Positions 16,967-25,770 are shown, counted from the stretch's first letter. The stretch: 64,000 bases of DNA from Glaciihabitans sp. (GCA_025463785.1 JAODBD010000009.1:1-64000); one strand, 5' to 3'. A program made the numbers and translations. The notes: generated from the letters alone by a model not told the origin.

Positions 16967-17611
16967 CTAATCGTCGGGCTCAAGGAGAGCGCTGATGAGT
17001 GATTCGCCAACGAACTGGCCGTAGCGTTCGGGCGACCATCCACGAGAAAGGACGAGCAGACGGTAGAGCTCGGGCGAGCTGTATGCCCACAGGATGTCTG
17101 CGACTCCACGGACCTGCAGACCCGCGCGCAACTTAACCCTGCTGGCCAGGTTCTCGGCCACCTGGGTCATCCGAGTTAGCCTGGCGCCTTCAAGGTCGGC
17201 CCTTAGTTCGGCTAGCGCCGGATCGCTGTCTGCTGCTGTGGACAGCAGCAGAAGCAGAGGCGCAATGCGGGGCGCGACTTCGGTCGTTAGTAGACCGAGT
17301 CCTCGTAGCACTTGCCGAGGGTCAGTCTCGGAGGCTTGTATCGCGTCTGACCGCTGCTCCGCGGGCACTGGACCGTCGCCAGCCAGTGCATCTTCGCAGA
17401 TCGCGCGCAGGAGTCCGGCCTTGCCACCGAAGGTTTTGTAGATCGTGTCAGGCGAGGATTCAGCATCGGCCGCGATTGCCGCAATCGTTGTCGCCGTATA
17501 GCCCTGGCTGAGGAATCGCTTCCGTGCCGCTCCCAGGATTGCCACCCGCGTGAGGCGTGCCTGTTCGCGCCGTCGACTGGCGTCATACCGTCGCGGGTTG
17601 ACAGATGTCAT
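16967..17611 (-). CDS. TetR/AcrR-family regulator, divergent from NTF2-like/NmrA-like pair
   Basis: About 214 residues. HTH: FLSQGYTATTIAAIAADAES then SPDTIYKTFGGKAGLLRAI. The C-terminal half is leucine- and alanine-rich. ATG 17611 (MTSVNPRRY) is preferred over 17623, which lies four codons upstream. It is transcribed away from the genes at 17724-19030. A 16-bp dyad lies between them. Confidence 0.9.
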   Translation of the reverse strand: MTSVNPRRYDASRRREQARLTRVAILGAARKRFLSQGYTATTIAAIAADAESSPDTIYKTFGGKAGLLRAICEDALAGDGPVPAEQRSDAIQASETDPRQVLRGLGLLTTEVAPRIAPLLLLLSTAADSDPALAELRADLEGARLTRMTQVAENLASRVKLRAGLQVRGVADILWAYSSPELYRLLVLSRGWSPERYGQFVGESLISALLEPDD

Positions 17612-17636
17612 AAATGGCTCCATAGTGATAGAACGA

Positions 17637-17652
17637 ATCCAGTGTACTGGAT
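17637..17652. promoter_or_regulatory. dyad operator between TetR and NTF2-like genes
   Basis: ATCCAGTGTACTGGAT has 7-bp arms and a 2-bp centre. It lies in the intergenic space of the divergent TetR / NTF2-like pair, so binding could repress both directions. Confidence 0.7.
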
Positions 17653-17723
17653 CAGATTAGTCACTCGGGCAGGCCGCCGCAATGGGACGGGCTGCCACCG
17701 GGAGTCGTGGGATCGGAGTGAGC

Positions 17724-18158
17724 ATGTCGCACCTGGAAGCCGATGCTCACCCCATGGCGGTCGTTGAGCACCTGCGTGACACAACCAACGCCCACGATCT
17801 CGACGGGATTGTCGCCTGCTTCGCCCCCGACTATCGCAACGAGACGCCGCTGCATCCCGCTCGCGGCTTCGTCGGCAACGATCAGGTGCGGCGTAACTGG
17901 ATGCAGATACTGAGTGCGGTGCCCGACGTATCGACCGAAATAGTCTCGTCCCTGGCGGACGAAACGACAGTGTGGTCTGAGTGGGAGCACCGCGGTACGC
18001 GCGCGGACGGCTCCATGCACCTGATGAGGGGCGTGATTGTGTTCACTGTGCATAATTCGATGATCTCCGCCGCCCGCTTCTTTCTCGAAGCGGTCGATGA
18101 CGCGAATGACCACATCGATGCCGCGCTGCGGCGTCAGATCCTCCCGGAGACATCGTGA
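17724..18158 (+). CDS. NTF2/SnoaL-like polyketide-cyclase-fold protein
   Basis: 144-residue SnoaL-like protein. VEHLRDTTNAHDLDGIVACF and APDYRNETPLHPARGFVG are the typical opening, and WSEWEHRGTRADGS follows. ATG 17724 has GGAG 5 nt upstream. The end overlaps the NmrA-like gene by 4 bases (GTGA). Members of this fold are enzymes or binding proteins for small cyclic compounds. The substrate here is unknown. Confidence 0.8.
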   Translation: MSHLEADAHPMAVVEHLRDTTNAHDLDGIVACFAPDYRNETPLHPARGFVGNDQVRRNWMQILSAVPDVSTEIVSSLADETTVWSEWEHRGTRADGSMHLMRGVIVFTVHNSMISAARFFLEAVDDANDHIDAALRRQILPETS

Positions 18159-19030
18159 CCGGTCACGTATTGATCGCCGGGGGTACTGGGCGACTGGGCA
18201 CGCTCGTCGTACCGGCGCTATCGGCTCGCGGCGTGGAAGTGCGCGTGATGACGCGTGACCCGCAACGCGCTGCTCACCTGGCGAGCGACAACGTCGAGAT
18301 TGTTCGCGGGGACGTACGTAACCCCGAGGACACGGCCAGGGCGGCCGCCGGAGCCGGGGTCGTCATTTCAGCGGTGCAGGGGTTCGTCGGATCAGGTGGG
18401 GTCTCCCCCGCATCCGTTGATCGCGACGGCAACATCAACCTCATTCGGGCAGCCAGCACCGAGGGGGCGGACGTCATTCTCATGTCAGTGGTTGGCGCGG
18501 CGGCCGACAGTCCGATGGAGCTGTTCCGGATGAAGCACGCTGCCGAAGCGGTGCTAGCTACCAGCGCGGTGCAAGCGACGGTAGTGCGCTCCACCTCGTT
18601 CCTTGAACTCTGGATCGATCTGCTGCAGCAAACCGCCGGTCGCTCGAACCGGCCCCTAATTTTCGGGCGCGGACAGAATCCGATCAACTTTGTCTCGGTG
18701 CGGGATGTGGCGGCGCTGGTTGAACAAGTCGTCTTCGATCGCACCACGAGGGGACAAACGTTCGAAATCTGCGGCCCGGAAAACCTCACCCTGGACGAAC
18801 TGGCGCGAATGGTCAGCGCGAACCGCGGCGGCTCGAGGAACCCTCGGCATATACCCCCGGCAGTACTTCGCGCGATGGCCGCCACCGTCGGTCGACTTCG
18901 CCCGGAACTCGGGCGGCAGGCGCGCGCGGCCCTGGTGATGGACAGGTCCGACATGATCGCCGTTGATCAGTCGGTTCGCGCCAGATTCAGGATGCTGCCA
19001 TTCACCTCAGCCGGAGATCTCCTGACGTAG
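18155..19030 (+). CDS. NmrA-like NAD(P)-binding SDR protein
   Basis: 291-residue atypical short-chain dehydrogenase. It opens with VLIAGGTGRLGTLVVPAL, the glycine-rich dinucleotide loop, followed by VRVMTRDP. The middle VRSTSFLELWIDLL and FVSVRDVAALVEQ fit the NmrA/NAD(P)H azoreductase-like group. It starts at GTG 18155 inside the end of the NTF2-like gene, so they form a translationally coupled operon under the divergent TetR. Confidence 0.9.
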   Translation: MTGHVLIAGGTGRLGTLVVPALSARGVEVRVMTRDPQRAAHLASDNVEIVRGDVRNPEDTARAAAGAGVVISAVQGFVGSGGVSPASVDRDGNINLIRAASTEGADVILMSVVGAAADSPMELFRMKHAAEAVLATSAVQATVVRSTSFLELWIDLLQQTAGRSNRPLIFGRGQNPINFVSVRDVAALVEQVVFDRTTRGQTFEICGPENLTLDELARMVSANRGGSRNPRHIPPAVLRAMAATVGRLRPELGRQARAALVMDRSDMIAVDQSVRARFRMLPFTSAGDLLT

Positions 19031-19096
19031 CCGCTCGTGCACGCAATCGTTCGGACGCGGACGAATCGGACAGGGCTAGGCGCAACGCGGCGCGGC

Positions 19097-19690
19097 TCAG
19101 GCCGGAACGTGCATCCGTGTCTCGACCTGGCGCGTAAAATTCCGGAACAGCTCGATGCCGTCCACAGTCAGAATGCTCTCCGGATGAAACTGAACACCCT
19201 CGAGAAGAATCTCACTGTGCCGGATTCCCATTACATATCCATCGTCGTGTGAGCGAGCCGTCACGAGGAGTTCCGAGGGCAGTGTTGGTTCCTCGACGAT
19301 AAGCGAGTGATATCGGGTGGCTGTAAAACCAGGAGCGATTCCCGCAAACACGCCCGTGCCGTCGTGGTCGATTGAGCTGGTCTTGCCGTGCATTTGATGC
19401 ACCGCCGGTGACACCCGAGCGCCATACGCGGTTGCGATGCTCTGGAGGCCGAGGCAGACACCGAAAACCGGCTTGCGCCCCGCAAGCTCGAGCACCATTT
19501 CGACGTGACCGGAATCTTCCGGGGTTCCGGGGCCGGGGCCAAGCAACACGAAGTCCGACTCGTGTTCGAGAGCTTCGCGCGGCGTCAACTCCCCCGAACG
19601 AACTACCTCCGTGTCGACATCGATCATGCGGAGGTATTGGTAAATGATGTGCGAGAAGCTGTCGAAGGCATCGATCAGCAGGGCTTTCAT
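19097..19690 (-). CDS. glutamine amidotransferase subunit (TrpG/PabA family)
   Basis: Class-I glutamine amidotransferase of about 197 residues that feeds ammonia to a chorismate synthase subunit. Catalytic Cys in FGVCLGLQSIA, His/Glu in GVQFHPESIL, and the oxyanion region GPGPGTPED. ATG 19690 overlaps the stop of the partner gene by 4 bases. The partner has anthranilate-type features, so this is probably trpG-like, though amidotransferase subunits can be shared with folate synthesis. Confidence 0.88.
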   Translation of the reverse strand: MKALLIDAFDSFSHIIYQYLRMIDVDTEVVRSGELTPREALEHESDFVLLGPGPGTPEDSGHVEMVLELAGRKPVFGVCLGLQSIATAYGARVSPAVHQMHGKTSSIDHDGTGVFAGIAPGFTATRYHSLIVEEPTLPSELLVTARSHDDGYVMGIRHSEILLEGVQFHPESILTVDGIELFRNFTRQVETRMHVPA

Positions 19691-21201
19691 GACAGCTCTC
19701 CTCCGGTAATAGCGCGCACCGTCGAGCCCATTTTCGCACGCGTTTCCAACCATTCGCTCTCTGGCGACGAGTCGACCACGATGCCGGCCGACGCACGCGC
19801 CGCGTACCCGACCGGCGAGGCAACGATGGTGCGGATCGTGAGCGCCAGATTTGTGAATCCCCCGAACCCGATCACCCCGAATACCCCTGCGTAAATTCCG
19901 CGCCGGGTTTTCTCCAACGCCTCGATGATCTCCATCGCGCGAATCTTTGGTGCGCCTGTCATCGTGCCTGCGGGGAACGTTGCCCGAATGACGTCGTAGC
20001 CATCCGCCGACGCATCCATCTCGGCCGTCACTGTCGACACGAGGTGATACACGTGTGAATATTCTTCGACATTCATCAAAGCGTCGACGGACACGGTCCC
20101 AGGCACAGCGACGCGGCCGAGGTCATTGCGGCAGAGGTCGACGAGCATGATGTGCTCGGCGATTTCCTTGGCATCCTGTTTCAGCCACGCGACATTCTCG
20201 GCGTTCGTAGCCTGATCGCTCGTCTTTCGCGCAGTGCCAGCGATGGGTCGCATTGTCAGGTGGTCGTTGTCGATTCGCACATGGAGCTCGGGACTGCCGC
20301 TGAGCACGGCCAACTCCCCCAGCGGAATGAACGCCATGTACGGCGATGGATTGATAGCACGCAGTCTGCGGTAGACATCGAGGTCCCGACGTTCCGCCGC
20401 GACCATCACCTGGTAGCCGAGTTGCACCTGGTAGATGTCGCCGGCGTGGATGTGGCCCAGAGCGACTTCCGCGCGATGGTAGTACTCCTCGGCGCTCATG
20501 GTCAGTTGCGGCGCTACACCTGCTCCGGGCGCAGGGATGTTCGCGTCATCGTCGGTGTCGACGTGCGGGGCCTCGGCAGCGATCCGGACGATCTCTCGAG
20601 CATCAACCGCCTTCCAGAACTCGCTGGATGCCACGCTCAGGATGCCGCGGTCGGCGGGCAGGTCGATGTCAACTGTGGCGGCATAGACCCGCAGCACCAT
20701 GTCGGGCTCGTCGACGCGCTCGGTGATGACCTGCGGAATGGATTCGATGTAGGTAACGGCGTCATAGCTGAAGACGGTCACAAACCCGAATCCGAAGCTG
20801 GACTTGTCAACGCCGTCAACTGCGAAGCCGGCCTCCAGGTGTCGAAGCGCGCCCCAGATATCCTGTCGAGCCGCCAGACGAAACCCGTCGGCGTTTCGCG
20901 TCAGGGCATCGAATTGCGCGAGCCGGGCATCGGCCCAGTCGACAAGTTCTTTGTTGCCCTCGAGTCGAATCTCGCCCTCATCGACTGTCACGTCGAGCAA
21001 CGGTGAAATGCCAATCATTGCGCGATGAGAGTCGGCCTCCGGGCCGCCGAGCGATTCGAGAAGGCAGACCTGGTCTTCGCCGAACACCTCTCGCAGCCGG
21101 ACAAATACCGAAAACGCGCTATCGCCATCGATCGGCCAGCGAGTGAGCTCGACAGCAAGTGTGTTGCTCATCCGTCCGACGGTCGCCTGCTCAGCACTCA
21201 T
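19687..21201 (-). CDS. anthranilate synthase component I-like chorismate-binding enzyme
   Basis: About 504 residues, chorismate to anthranilate. The key motif reads RPIAGTARK with Ala where PabB enzymes have a catalytic Lys (PIKGT), so it looks TrpE-type. IMLVDLCRNDLGRVAVPG and FPAGTMTGAPKIRAMEIIE are family signatures. An N-terminal LLES string is where TrpE binds tryptophan. The start is uncertain: ATG 21201, or 21171 with GGACGG upstream. It is coupled to the amidotransferase gene. The presence of another trpE elsewhere is unknown. Confidence 0.85.
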   Translation of the reverse strand: MSAEQATVGRMSNTLAVELTRWPIDGDSAFSVFVRLREVFGEDQVCLLESLGGPEADSHRAMIGISPLLDVTVDEGEIRLEGNKELVDWADARLAQFDALTRNADGFRLAARQDIWGALRHLEAGFAVDGVDKSSFGFGFVTVFSYDAVTYIESIPQVITERVDEPDMVLRVYAATVDIDLPADRGILSVASSEFWKAVDAREIVRIAAEAPHVDTDDDANIPAPGAGVAPQLTMSAEEYYHRAEVALGHIHAGDIYQVQLGYQVMVAAERRDLDVYRRLRAINPSPYMAFIPLGELAVLSGSPELHVRIDNDHLTMRPIAGTARKTSDQATNAENVAWLKQDAKEIAEHIMLVDLCRNDLGRVAVPGTVSVDALMNVEEYSHVYHLVSTVTAEMDASADGYDVIRATFPAGTMTGAPKIRAMEIIEALEKTRRGIYAGVFGVIGFGGFTNLALTIRTIVASPVGYAARASAGIVVDSSPESEWLETRAKMGSTVRAITGGELS

Positions 21202-21254
21202 GACCCAAGTGTCGCGCACCACACCGCGGGCTTCAAATCGTCCGCCATCGGATG

Positions 21255-21734
21255 TCAGCCCGCGGCGATGTGCGCAACGTAGCGGTTCACCGCTTCGTTG
21301 CACGTTTCGTGGTCGACGACATCCGGCTCACCCGACATCGTGATTGTCGCGACGAGTTCGCCGCCTACATAAAGAGGGATTGAACCGCCGTGCGCCTTCA
21401 TGGCACCGTGGTCGAATTCGAGGTCGGTGAATGGCACCCCCGTCGCCTCCTGGCGGAGCCTGATCAGGAGCGAACTGTCACCGAAATGCCGTGCAACTGC
21501 GGCCTTGCCGGCCAGCCATTCATCGTTGCCTTTGTTCGTGTTCCCGAGCTTCGCGCGGTAGACGAGGTCATCGCCGATGACGATGTCGACCGCGAGGCTG
21601 AGACCCCATTCGATGATCACCTGCGCCGCGATCGTGCCGAGCTCGAATGCATCCTCTTTGGTGAAATGCGACAGATTGACGCGCCCGGCAGCCTCGAGGT
21701 CGTGTGCAGCGTATTCGGGAAGCGGACGTGTCAT
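21255..21734 (-). CDS. UPF0303 / heme-degrading-domain family protein
   Basis: 159-residue GlcG/HbpS-like (UPF0303) protein. Landmarks are ELGTIAAQVIIEWGLSLAVD, NDEWLAGKAAVARHFG, GVPFTDLEFDHGAMKAHGGS and VGGELVATITMSGEPDVVDH. ATG 21734 is chosen; a longer frame has no site. The family fold is shared with heme-binding proteins, but members are mostly uncharacterised. No partner is implied by the neighbours. Confidence 0.85.
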   Translation of the reverse strand: MTRPLPEYAAHDLEAAGRVNLSHFTKEDAFELGTIAAQVIIEWGLSLAVDIVIGDDLVYRAKLGNTNKGNDEWLAGKAAVARHFGDSSLLIRLRQEATGVPFTDLEFDHGAMKAHGGSIPLYVGGELVATITMSGEPDVVDHETCNEAVNRYVAHIAAG

Positions 21735-21771
21735 GGCAGTTCTCTTTTCGTGTGTTCGGTGATTGAAGCGG

Positions 21772-22224
21772 CTAACAGGATGGCAGTTCACGCCGAATGA
21801 GGCTGATCAGTTCGCGAGGTTCCCACGGCTCGGTCGTCGCTATCAACTCGGCGAGGCTCCACCAGCGGTAATCGAGCACATCAACGTGTTCCTCGGGCGT
21901 CCAGCCATCCTTGATCGGCTCGAACCTCTGCGTTTGCACGACGTAGAACTCGGCGTGGCCGGTGTCGTGGTCTGCGTCATCCCAGGTCACTGCGAAGTCG
22001 TGCGACCACGCCGGTGTCCCCGGGTCGGAGATCCGTAATCCGGTCTCCTCCCAAAGTTCGCGCACGGCGGCCTCAGCGTGGGTCTCGCCCGGGTCCACTC
22101 CCCCGCCGGGCGTGATCCAGCGCGCGAACCCGCTGGTGTCGGGGGCCTTGGTCAGAAACAGAAGAACGTTCGAGCGCTCGTCGAACAGAAGGATGCGCGA
22201 CGTGAGCCTGTTGCGGACGGTCAT
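21772..22224 (-). CDS. NUDIX hydrolase
   Basis: 150-residue hydrolase of nucleoside-diphosphate-linked compounds. The Nudix box is complete: GGVDPGETHAEAAVRELWEE followed by TGL. Flanking strands ILLFDERSNVLLFL and FYVVQTQRFEP fit the fold. The substrate cannot be told from the sequence. Confidence 0.93.
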   Translation of the reverse strand: MTVRNRLTSRILLFDERSNVLLFLTKAPDTSGFARWITPGGGVDPGETHAEAAVRELWEETGLRISDPGTPAWSHDFAVTWDDADHDTGHAEFYVVQTQRFEPIKDGWTPEEHVDVLDYRWWSLAELIATTEPWEPRELISLIRRELPSC

Positions 22225-22244
22225 GATCTGTCTGGTGCCGACCG

Positions 22245-23024
22245 CTACTCGAGAACGAAGTCGGAGACATCTCCGACGTAGCGCGTATTGGTATCGGGGA
22301 TGGGTTCGACGGCTGCCAGGGCAACCTCCGCGGCAAATTCACTGACGTTATAGAGACGGCCGGCGGCTTCCTTGCGCTGGCCGATCGCGCCGGGGTTAGC
22401 CCTCTCAAGGAGTGTTGTGGTGATCGTGCCTTCGATCATGTCGCCCGAAACGACCACAAAGCCGATGCCGGCATCCTTGAGGCTCGGGATCAGCTCCCGC
22501 AGGGCATCCTCGCCAGCACGCTTGCTCAGGGCGACTTGCAGGTATTCGGGCATGGTTTCGGTCGTCTTGATGAAGTGGGCCTGATGGCTTGTGACGAACA
22601 CGATGCGTGATCCCGGCGCGAGGAGCGGCAGCGCCGCCTTCAGTACGGCTACTTGCGCGTCGCGGTTAAGGCGCATCGCGTAGTCCTCGCCCATGCCGGA
22701 CTCCATGCCGCCGGAGGCATTCATGACGAGGATATCCAGCCCGCCGAGTTTCTCCTGTACCTCGCCGAACATGGAGGCAACGGATGAGGGATCGGTGAGA
22801 TCGGCACCGATAGCGAATGCAGAACCGCCCTCGGCCTCAATCGAAGCGACGAGCTTGAGTGCGCGGGCTTCCTTATTTCGGTAGTTGATGACCACCGACG
22901 CGCCCGCTCCAGCAAAGTAGCCGGCGGTATCGGCGCCGATCCCCCGGGACGAACCGGTGACGAGTGCTCGTTTACCGGTGAGTGAATTTGGGGTAAGGGG
23001 TCCAGAGGTGGATGTCTCAGTCAC
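22245..23024 (-). CDS. short-chain dehydrogenase/reductase
   Basis: About 259 residues, classical SDR. The cofactor loop GSSRGIGADTAGYFAG follows the N-terminal RALVTG strand. NASGG and VFVTSHQAHF, then YLQVALSKRAGEDALR, form the active-site region, with Tyr and Lys spaced by about seven residues instead of the usual YxxxK, so check the catalytic pair. Start codon uncertain (GTG 23024 or TTG 23042). Confidence 0.88.
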   Translation of the reverse strand: MTETSTSGPLTPNSLTGKRALVTGSSRGIGADTAGYFAGAGASVVINYRNKEARALKLVASIEAEGGSAFAIGADLTDPSSVASMFGEVQEKLGGLDILVMNASGGMESGMGEDYAMRLNRDAQVAVLKAALPLLAPGSRIVFVTSHQAHFIKTTETMPEYLQVALSKRAGEDALRELIPSLKDAGIGFVVVSGDMIEGTITTTLLERANPGAIGQRKEAAGRLYNVSEFAAEVALAAVEPIPDTNTRYVGDVSDFVLE

Positions 23025-23110
23025 GAGACACGACACTACCAACAGGTGTGCCTCGGGGGCGCGCGAGTGATACCGTCAATCGAGCGATAACGAGAGGCGC
23101 TGATCTGCCA

Positions 23111-23575
23111 ATGGATTTCATCCAAAATTACGCGTGGATTATCTGGTTCGCCCTCATCCTGATCGCAGTGATCATCGAGGTCACGACAGTAACTTTCATG
23201 TTTCTCATGGTCGCGATCGGCAGCCTTGCCGGACTCGTTGTGAGCCTGTTCGGTGCCCCGTTCTGGATTCAGGTGATCCTGGCGGCAGTTGTCGCGGCGC
23301 TGCTCCTGTTCGCGGTTCGTCCTCCGCTGATTCGCGCGCTGAAGCGAGGCGGTGACCACACGCGCAGCAACGTGGACGCCCTCATGGGCCAGAGCGGCAC
23401 TGTCACCATCGACTTCAACGGCAACGCAGGCACGGTGAAGCTGTCCAACGGTGAAACCTGGACCGCGAGGCTGTCAGATTCTTCACATGCACCGCTCGCA
23501 GCAGGGGATCACGTGATCGTCACTGCCATCAACGGGGCGACCGCTGTTGTCGAACCCGCCGAAAGGAACAACTAG
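23111..23575 (+). CDS. NfeD-family membrane protein
   Basis: 154-residue NfeD-like protein. N-terminal TM segments (WIIWFALILIAVIIEVTTVT and FWIQVILAAVVAALLLFAV) precede an OB-fold domain (LMGQSGTVTIDFNG to VIVTAINGATAVVE). The start ATG 23111 is chosen over the frame opening at 23012, which overlaps the divergent SDR gene. It lies 2 bp before an SPFH gene, its standard partner in membrane microdomains. Confidence 0.9.
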   Translation: MDFIQNYAWIIWFALILIAVIIEVTTVTFMFLMVAIGSLAGLVVSLFGAPFWIQVILAAVVAALLLFAVRPPLIRALKRGGDHTRSNVDALMGQSGTVTIDFNGNAGTVKLSNGETWTARLSDSSHAPLAAGDHVIVTAINGATAVVEPAERNN

Positions 23576-23577
23576 CA

Positions 23578-24504
23578 ATGACCAACAACGTTTTCCTGCA
23601 GGTTCTGGCAGTAGTCGTGATCATCTTTGTGGTGATCTTCGTCTTCGTGACGATCTTCCGCGCAGTCAGGATCGTTCCGCAGGCTACGGCCGGCATCGTT
23701 GAGCGCCTGGGAAAGTACCACAAGACGCTCTCCCCCGGACTGAACCTTCTCGTCCCTTTCGTCGACAAGATGCGGCCTCTCATCGACATGCGTGAGCAGG
23801 TCGTCTCGTTCCCGCCGCAGCCGGTAATCACGGAAGACAATCTGGTGGTCTCGATTGACACGGTCGTCTACTTCCAGGTGACGGATGCTCGCGCAGCCAC
23901 CTACGAAATCCGCAACTACCTTGGTGCTGTCGAGCAACTCACCACGACGACTCTTCGTAACGTCGTCGGTAGCCTCAACCTCGAAGAGGCACTGACCAGT
24001 CGCGACAAGATCAACAGCCAGTTGCGTATCGTCCTCGACGAAGCCACGGGCAAGTGGGGCGTGCGTGTGGGCCGAGTCGAGCTCAAGGCGATCGAGCCGC
24101 CAGCATCCATCCAGGACTCGATGGAGAAGCAGATGCGCGCCGAGCGTGACAAGCGCGCCGCGATTCTGACGGCGGAGGGCACCAAACAGGCCGCCATCCT
24201 CCAGGCAGAGGGCTCCCGCCAGGCCGCCATCCTGAACGCAGAAGGTGACGCCAGATCTCAGGTTCTTCGCGCGGAGGGTGAAGCGCAGGCGATCACGACC
24301 GTCTTCGGTGCAATTCACGCGGGAAACCCGGACGCCGGACTGCTCGCGTACCAGTACCTCCAGACGCTTCCGAAGATCGCCGAGGGTGAAGCCAGCAAGC
24401 TGTGGATCATCCCAAGCGAGCTCACCGAAGCACTCAAGGGAATCTCAGCGGGCTTCGTGGGCAACCTTGGAACATCCGCACCAGCCTCGGCTCCGAAGAA
24501 GTAG
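23578..24504 (+). CDS. SPFH/Band 7 membrane-scaffold protein (QmcA/stomatin-like)
   Basis: 308 residues. A single N-terminal TM (VLAVVVIIFVVIFVFVTIF) is followed by an SPFH domain: VRIVPQATAGIVERLGKYHK, then FVDKMRPLIDMREQV and QVTDARAATYEIRNY. A long alanine/glutamate helix (AERDKRAAILTAEGTKQAAI) in the second half would form a coiled coil. AAAGGA precedes the start. Together with NfeD it forms a flotillin-like module. Confidence 0.95.
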   Translation: MTNNVFLQVLAVVVIIFVVIFVFVTIFRAVRIVPQATAGIVERLGKYHKTLSPGLNLLVPFVDKMRPLIDMREQVVSFPPQPVITEDNLVVSIDTVVYFQVTDARAATYEIRNYLGAVEQLTTTTLRNVVGSLNLEEALTSRDKINSQLRIVLDEATGKWGVRVGRVELKAIEPPASIQDSMEKQMRAERDKRAAILTAEGTKQAAILQAEGSRQAAILNAEGDARSQVLRAEGEAQAITTVFGAIHAGNPDAGLLAYQYLQTLPKIAEGEASKLWIIPSELTEALKGISAGFVGNLGTSAPASAPKK

Positions 24505-24505
24505 C

Positions 24506-25291
24506 GTGGCGACGCCAGAACGACCTTCCGAGAAGTCCACTTCAACCTGGTTCGAGCCCTCGCGACCGCGAATGCTTGCGCATCGCGGGCTGGCAATCGA
24601 CGCGCCTGAGAACACGCTCCTCGCGTTCCTCAAGGCGCTCGCGCTGGGTGCCCAGTACCTGGAGACGGATGTCCACGCGAGTAAGGACGGCGTTGCCGTG
24701 CTCTCTCACGACCCCAACCTGCTTCGCGTGGCGGGGCACAAGGTTCGCGTCAGCGAGCTGACGCTTGCACAGTTGCGCGAGATCGACCTGGGTTCCGGCC
24801 AGACGGTCAACACGCTCGCCGAGGCGCTCGAGGCCTTTCCCGATGTGCGGTTCAACATTGACATCAAGTCGCTGGATGCCGCGCGCCCTGCCGCGATGGC
24901 GATCCTGGCAGCGCACGCGACGAATCGTGTACTGATCACGTCGTTCAACGCGCGGCGCAGGCACGCAGCGGTGAGCCTCCTCCCAGGAGTTGCGAGTTCT
25001 CCGGCACCCGGGCAGATCGTGCTCGCGCTGATCGGTGCGAAGCTCGGCCTACCCCCCGTCGTCAGGTTTGCTTTCCGCCACGTCAGCGCGGTTCAGGTAC
25101 CCGTTCGCGGAGCCGGATTTCGGATCGCCACCCGGAGGGTCATCTCCCGATTCCACGCGGCAGGGATGGAGGTCCACATCTGGACCGTCAACGACGTCGC
25201 CACGATGAAACGCCTCCTCGACCTCGGCGTCGACGGTATGTTCACCGACCGCATCGATCTGGCGCTGGGTCTCGAAACGCCTCAAACCTGA
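24506..25291 (+). CDS. glycerophosphodiester phosphodiesterase
   Basis: 261-residue GDPD-family enzyme hydrolysing glycerophosphodiesters to glycerol 3-phosphate. Family motifs are MLAHRGLAIDAPENTLLAF near residue 22 (HRG...ENT), LETDVHASKDGVAVLSHDP and FNIDIKSL. The C-terminal HIWTVNDVATMKRLLDLGVD matches the usual ending. It starts at GTG 24506, one base after the SPFH stop. A longer same-frame stretch through the SPFH gene is not coding. Confidence 0.93.
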   Translation: MATPERPSEKSTSTWFEPSRPRMLAHRGLAIDAPENTLLAFLKALALGAQYLETDVHASKDGVAVLSHDPNLLRVAGHKVRVSELTLAQLREIDLGSGQTVNTLAEALEAFPDVRFNIDIKSLDAARPAAMAILAAHATNRVLITSFNARRRHAAVSLLPGVASSPAPGQIVLALIGAKLGLPPVVRFAFRHVSAVQVPVRGAGFRIATRRVISRFHAAGMEVHIWTVNDVATMKRLLDLGVDGMFTDRIDLALGLETPQT

Positions 25292-25312
25292 ACCTGTACC
25301 TGTCAGTTTGCT

Positions 25313-25340
25313 GGGAACAGACTGTAAACCAGTGGTCGTT
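25313..25340 (+). promoter_or_regulatory. SigH/SigR-type promoter upstream of rbpA
   Basis: GGGAAC at 25313-25318 and CGTT at 25337-25340 are 18 bp apart, the arrangement bound by the oxidative-stress sigma factors SigH (mycobacteria) and SigR (Streptomyces). rbpA is a SigR target in Streptomyces. The site is about 65 bp upstream of the rbpA start. Confidence 0.65.
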
Positions 25341-25404
25341 GAAAGGTTTCCCCCAGCCAAGGGGTTTATAACTTGGAGTGCATTGCGAGTAAGGAGGCCA
25401 CACA

Positions 25405-25770
25405 ATGGCAGACCGTAGTTTGCGCGGCATGCGACTGGGAACCCAAAGCTTACAGAGCGAAGAGGGTGTCGAGTTTTCGCCGCGAAAGAAGAGTGTTTAC
25501 CGTACGCCGGATGGTTCTACATTCGAGGTGGTGTTTTCGGCTGAGGCCGACATCCCCGAGGTGTGGGAATCACCGAAGAGCGGCCAGGAGGGCGTGCTGC
25601 TCGATAGCGCAGGCTCGCCGGTAGAAACCGAGCAGGTCGACGTTAAGGCGCCGAGAAGCCACTGGGACATGTTGCTGGAGCGTCGTACGCGCCCCGAGCT
25701 TGAGGAACTCCTTCAGGAGCGTCTCGACTTCCTTCGGGCGCGCAAAGGGCAGCACAAGATCGGGGCATAG
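25405..25770 (+). CDS. rbpA: RNA polymerase-binding protein RbpA
   Basis: 121-residue essential actinobacterial transcription factor that binds RNA polymerase and group-1 sigma. It has the N-terminal tail MADRSLRGMRLG, a beta core ending near residue 70, a basic linker and the sigma-interacting helix APRSHWDMLLERRTRPELEE. The core lacks the cysteines that some RbpA proteins use for zinc. AAGGAGG precedes ATG 25405. A stress-sigma promoter lies upstream. Confidence 0.96.
   Translation: MADRSLRGMRLGTQSLQSEEGVEFSPRKKSVYRTPDGSTFEVVFSAEADIPEVWESPKSGQEGVLLDSAGSPVETEQVDVKAPRSHWDMLLERRTRPELEELLQERLDFLRARKGQHKIGA

Noticed and set aside
24245-24505. N-terminal extension of the glycerophosphodiesterase frame into the SPFH gene
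   Set aside because: The SPFH coiled coil is the real coding frame; the phosphodiesterase has a good GTG at 24506.
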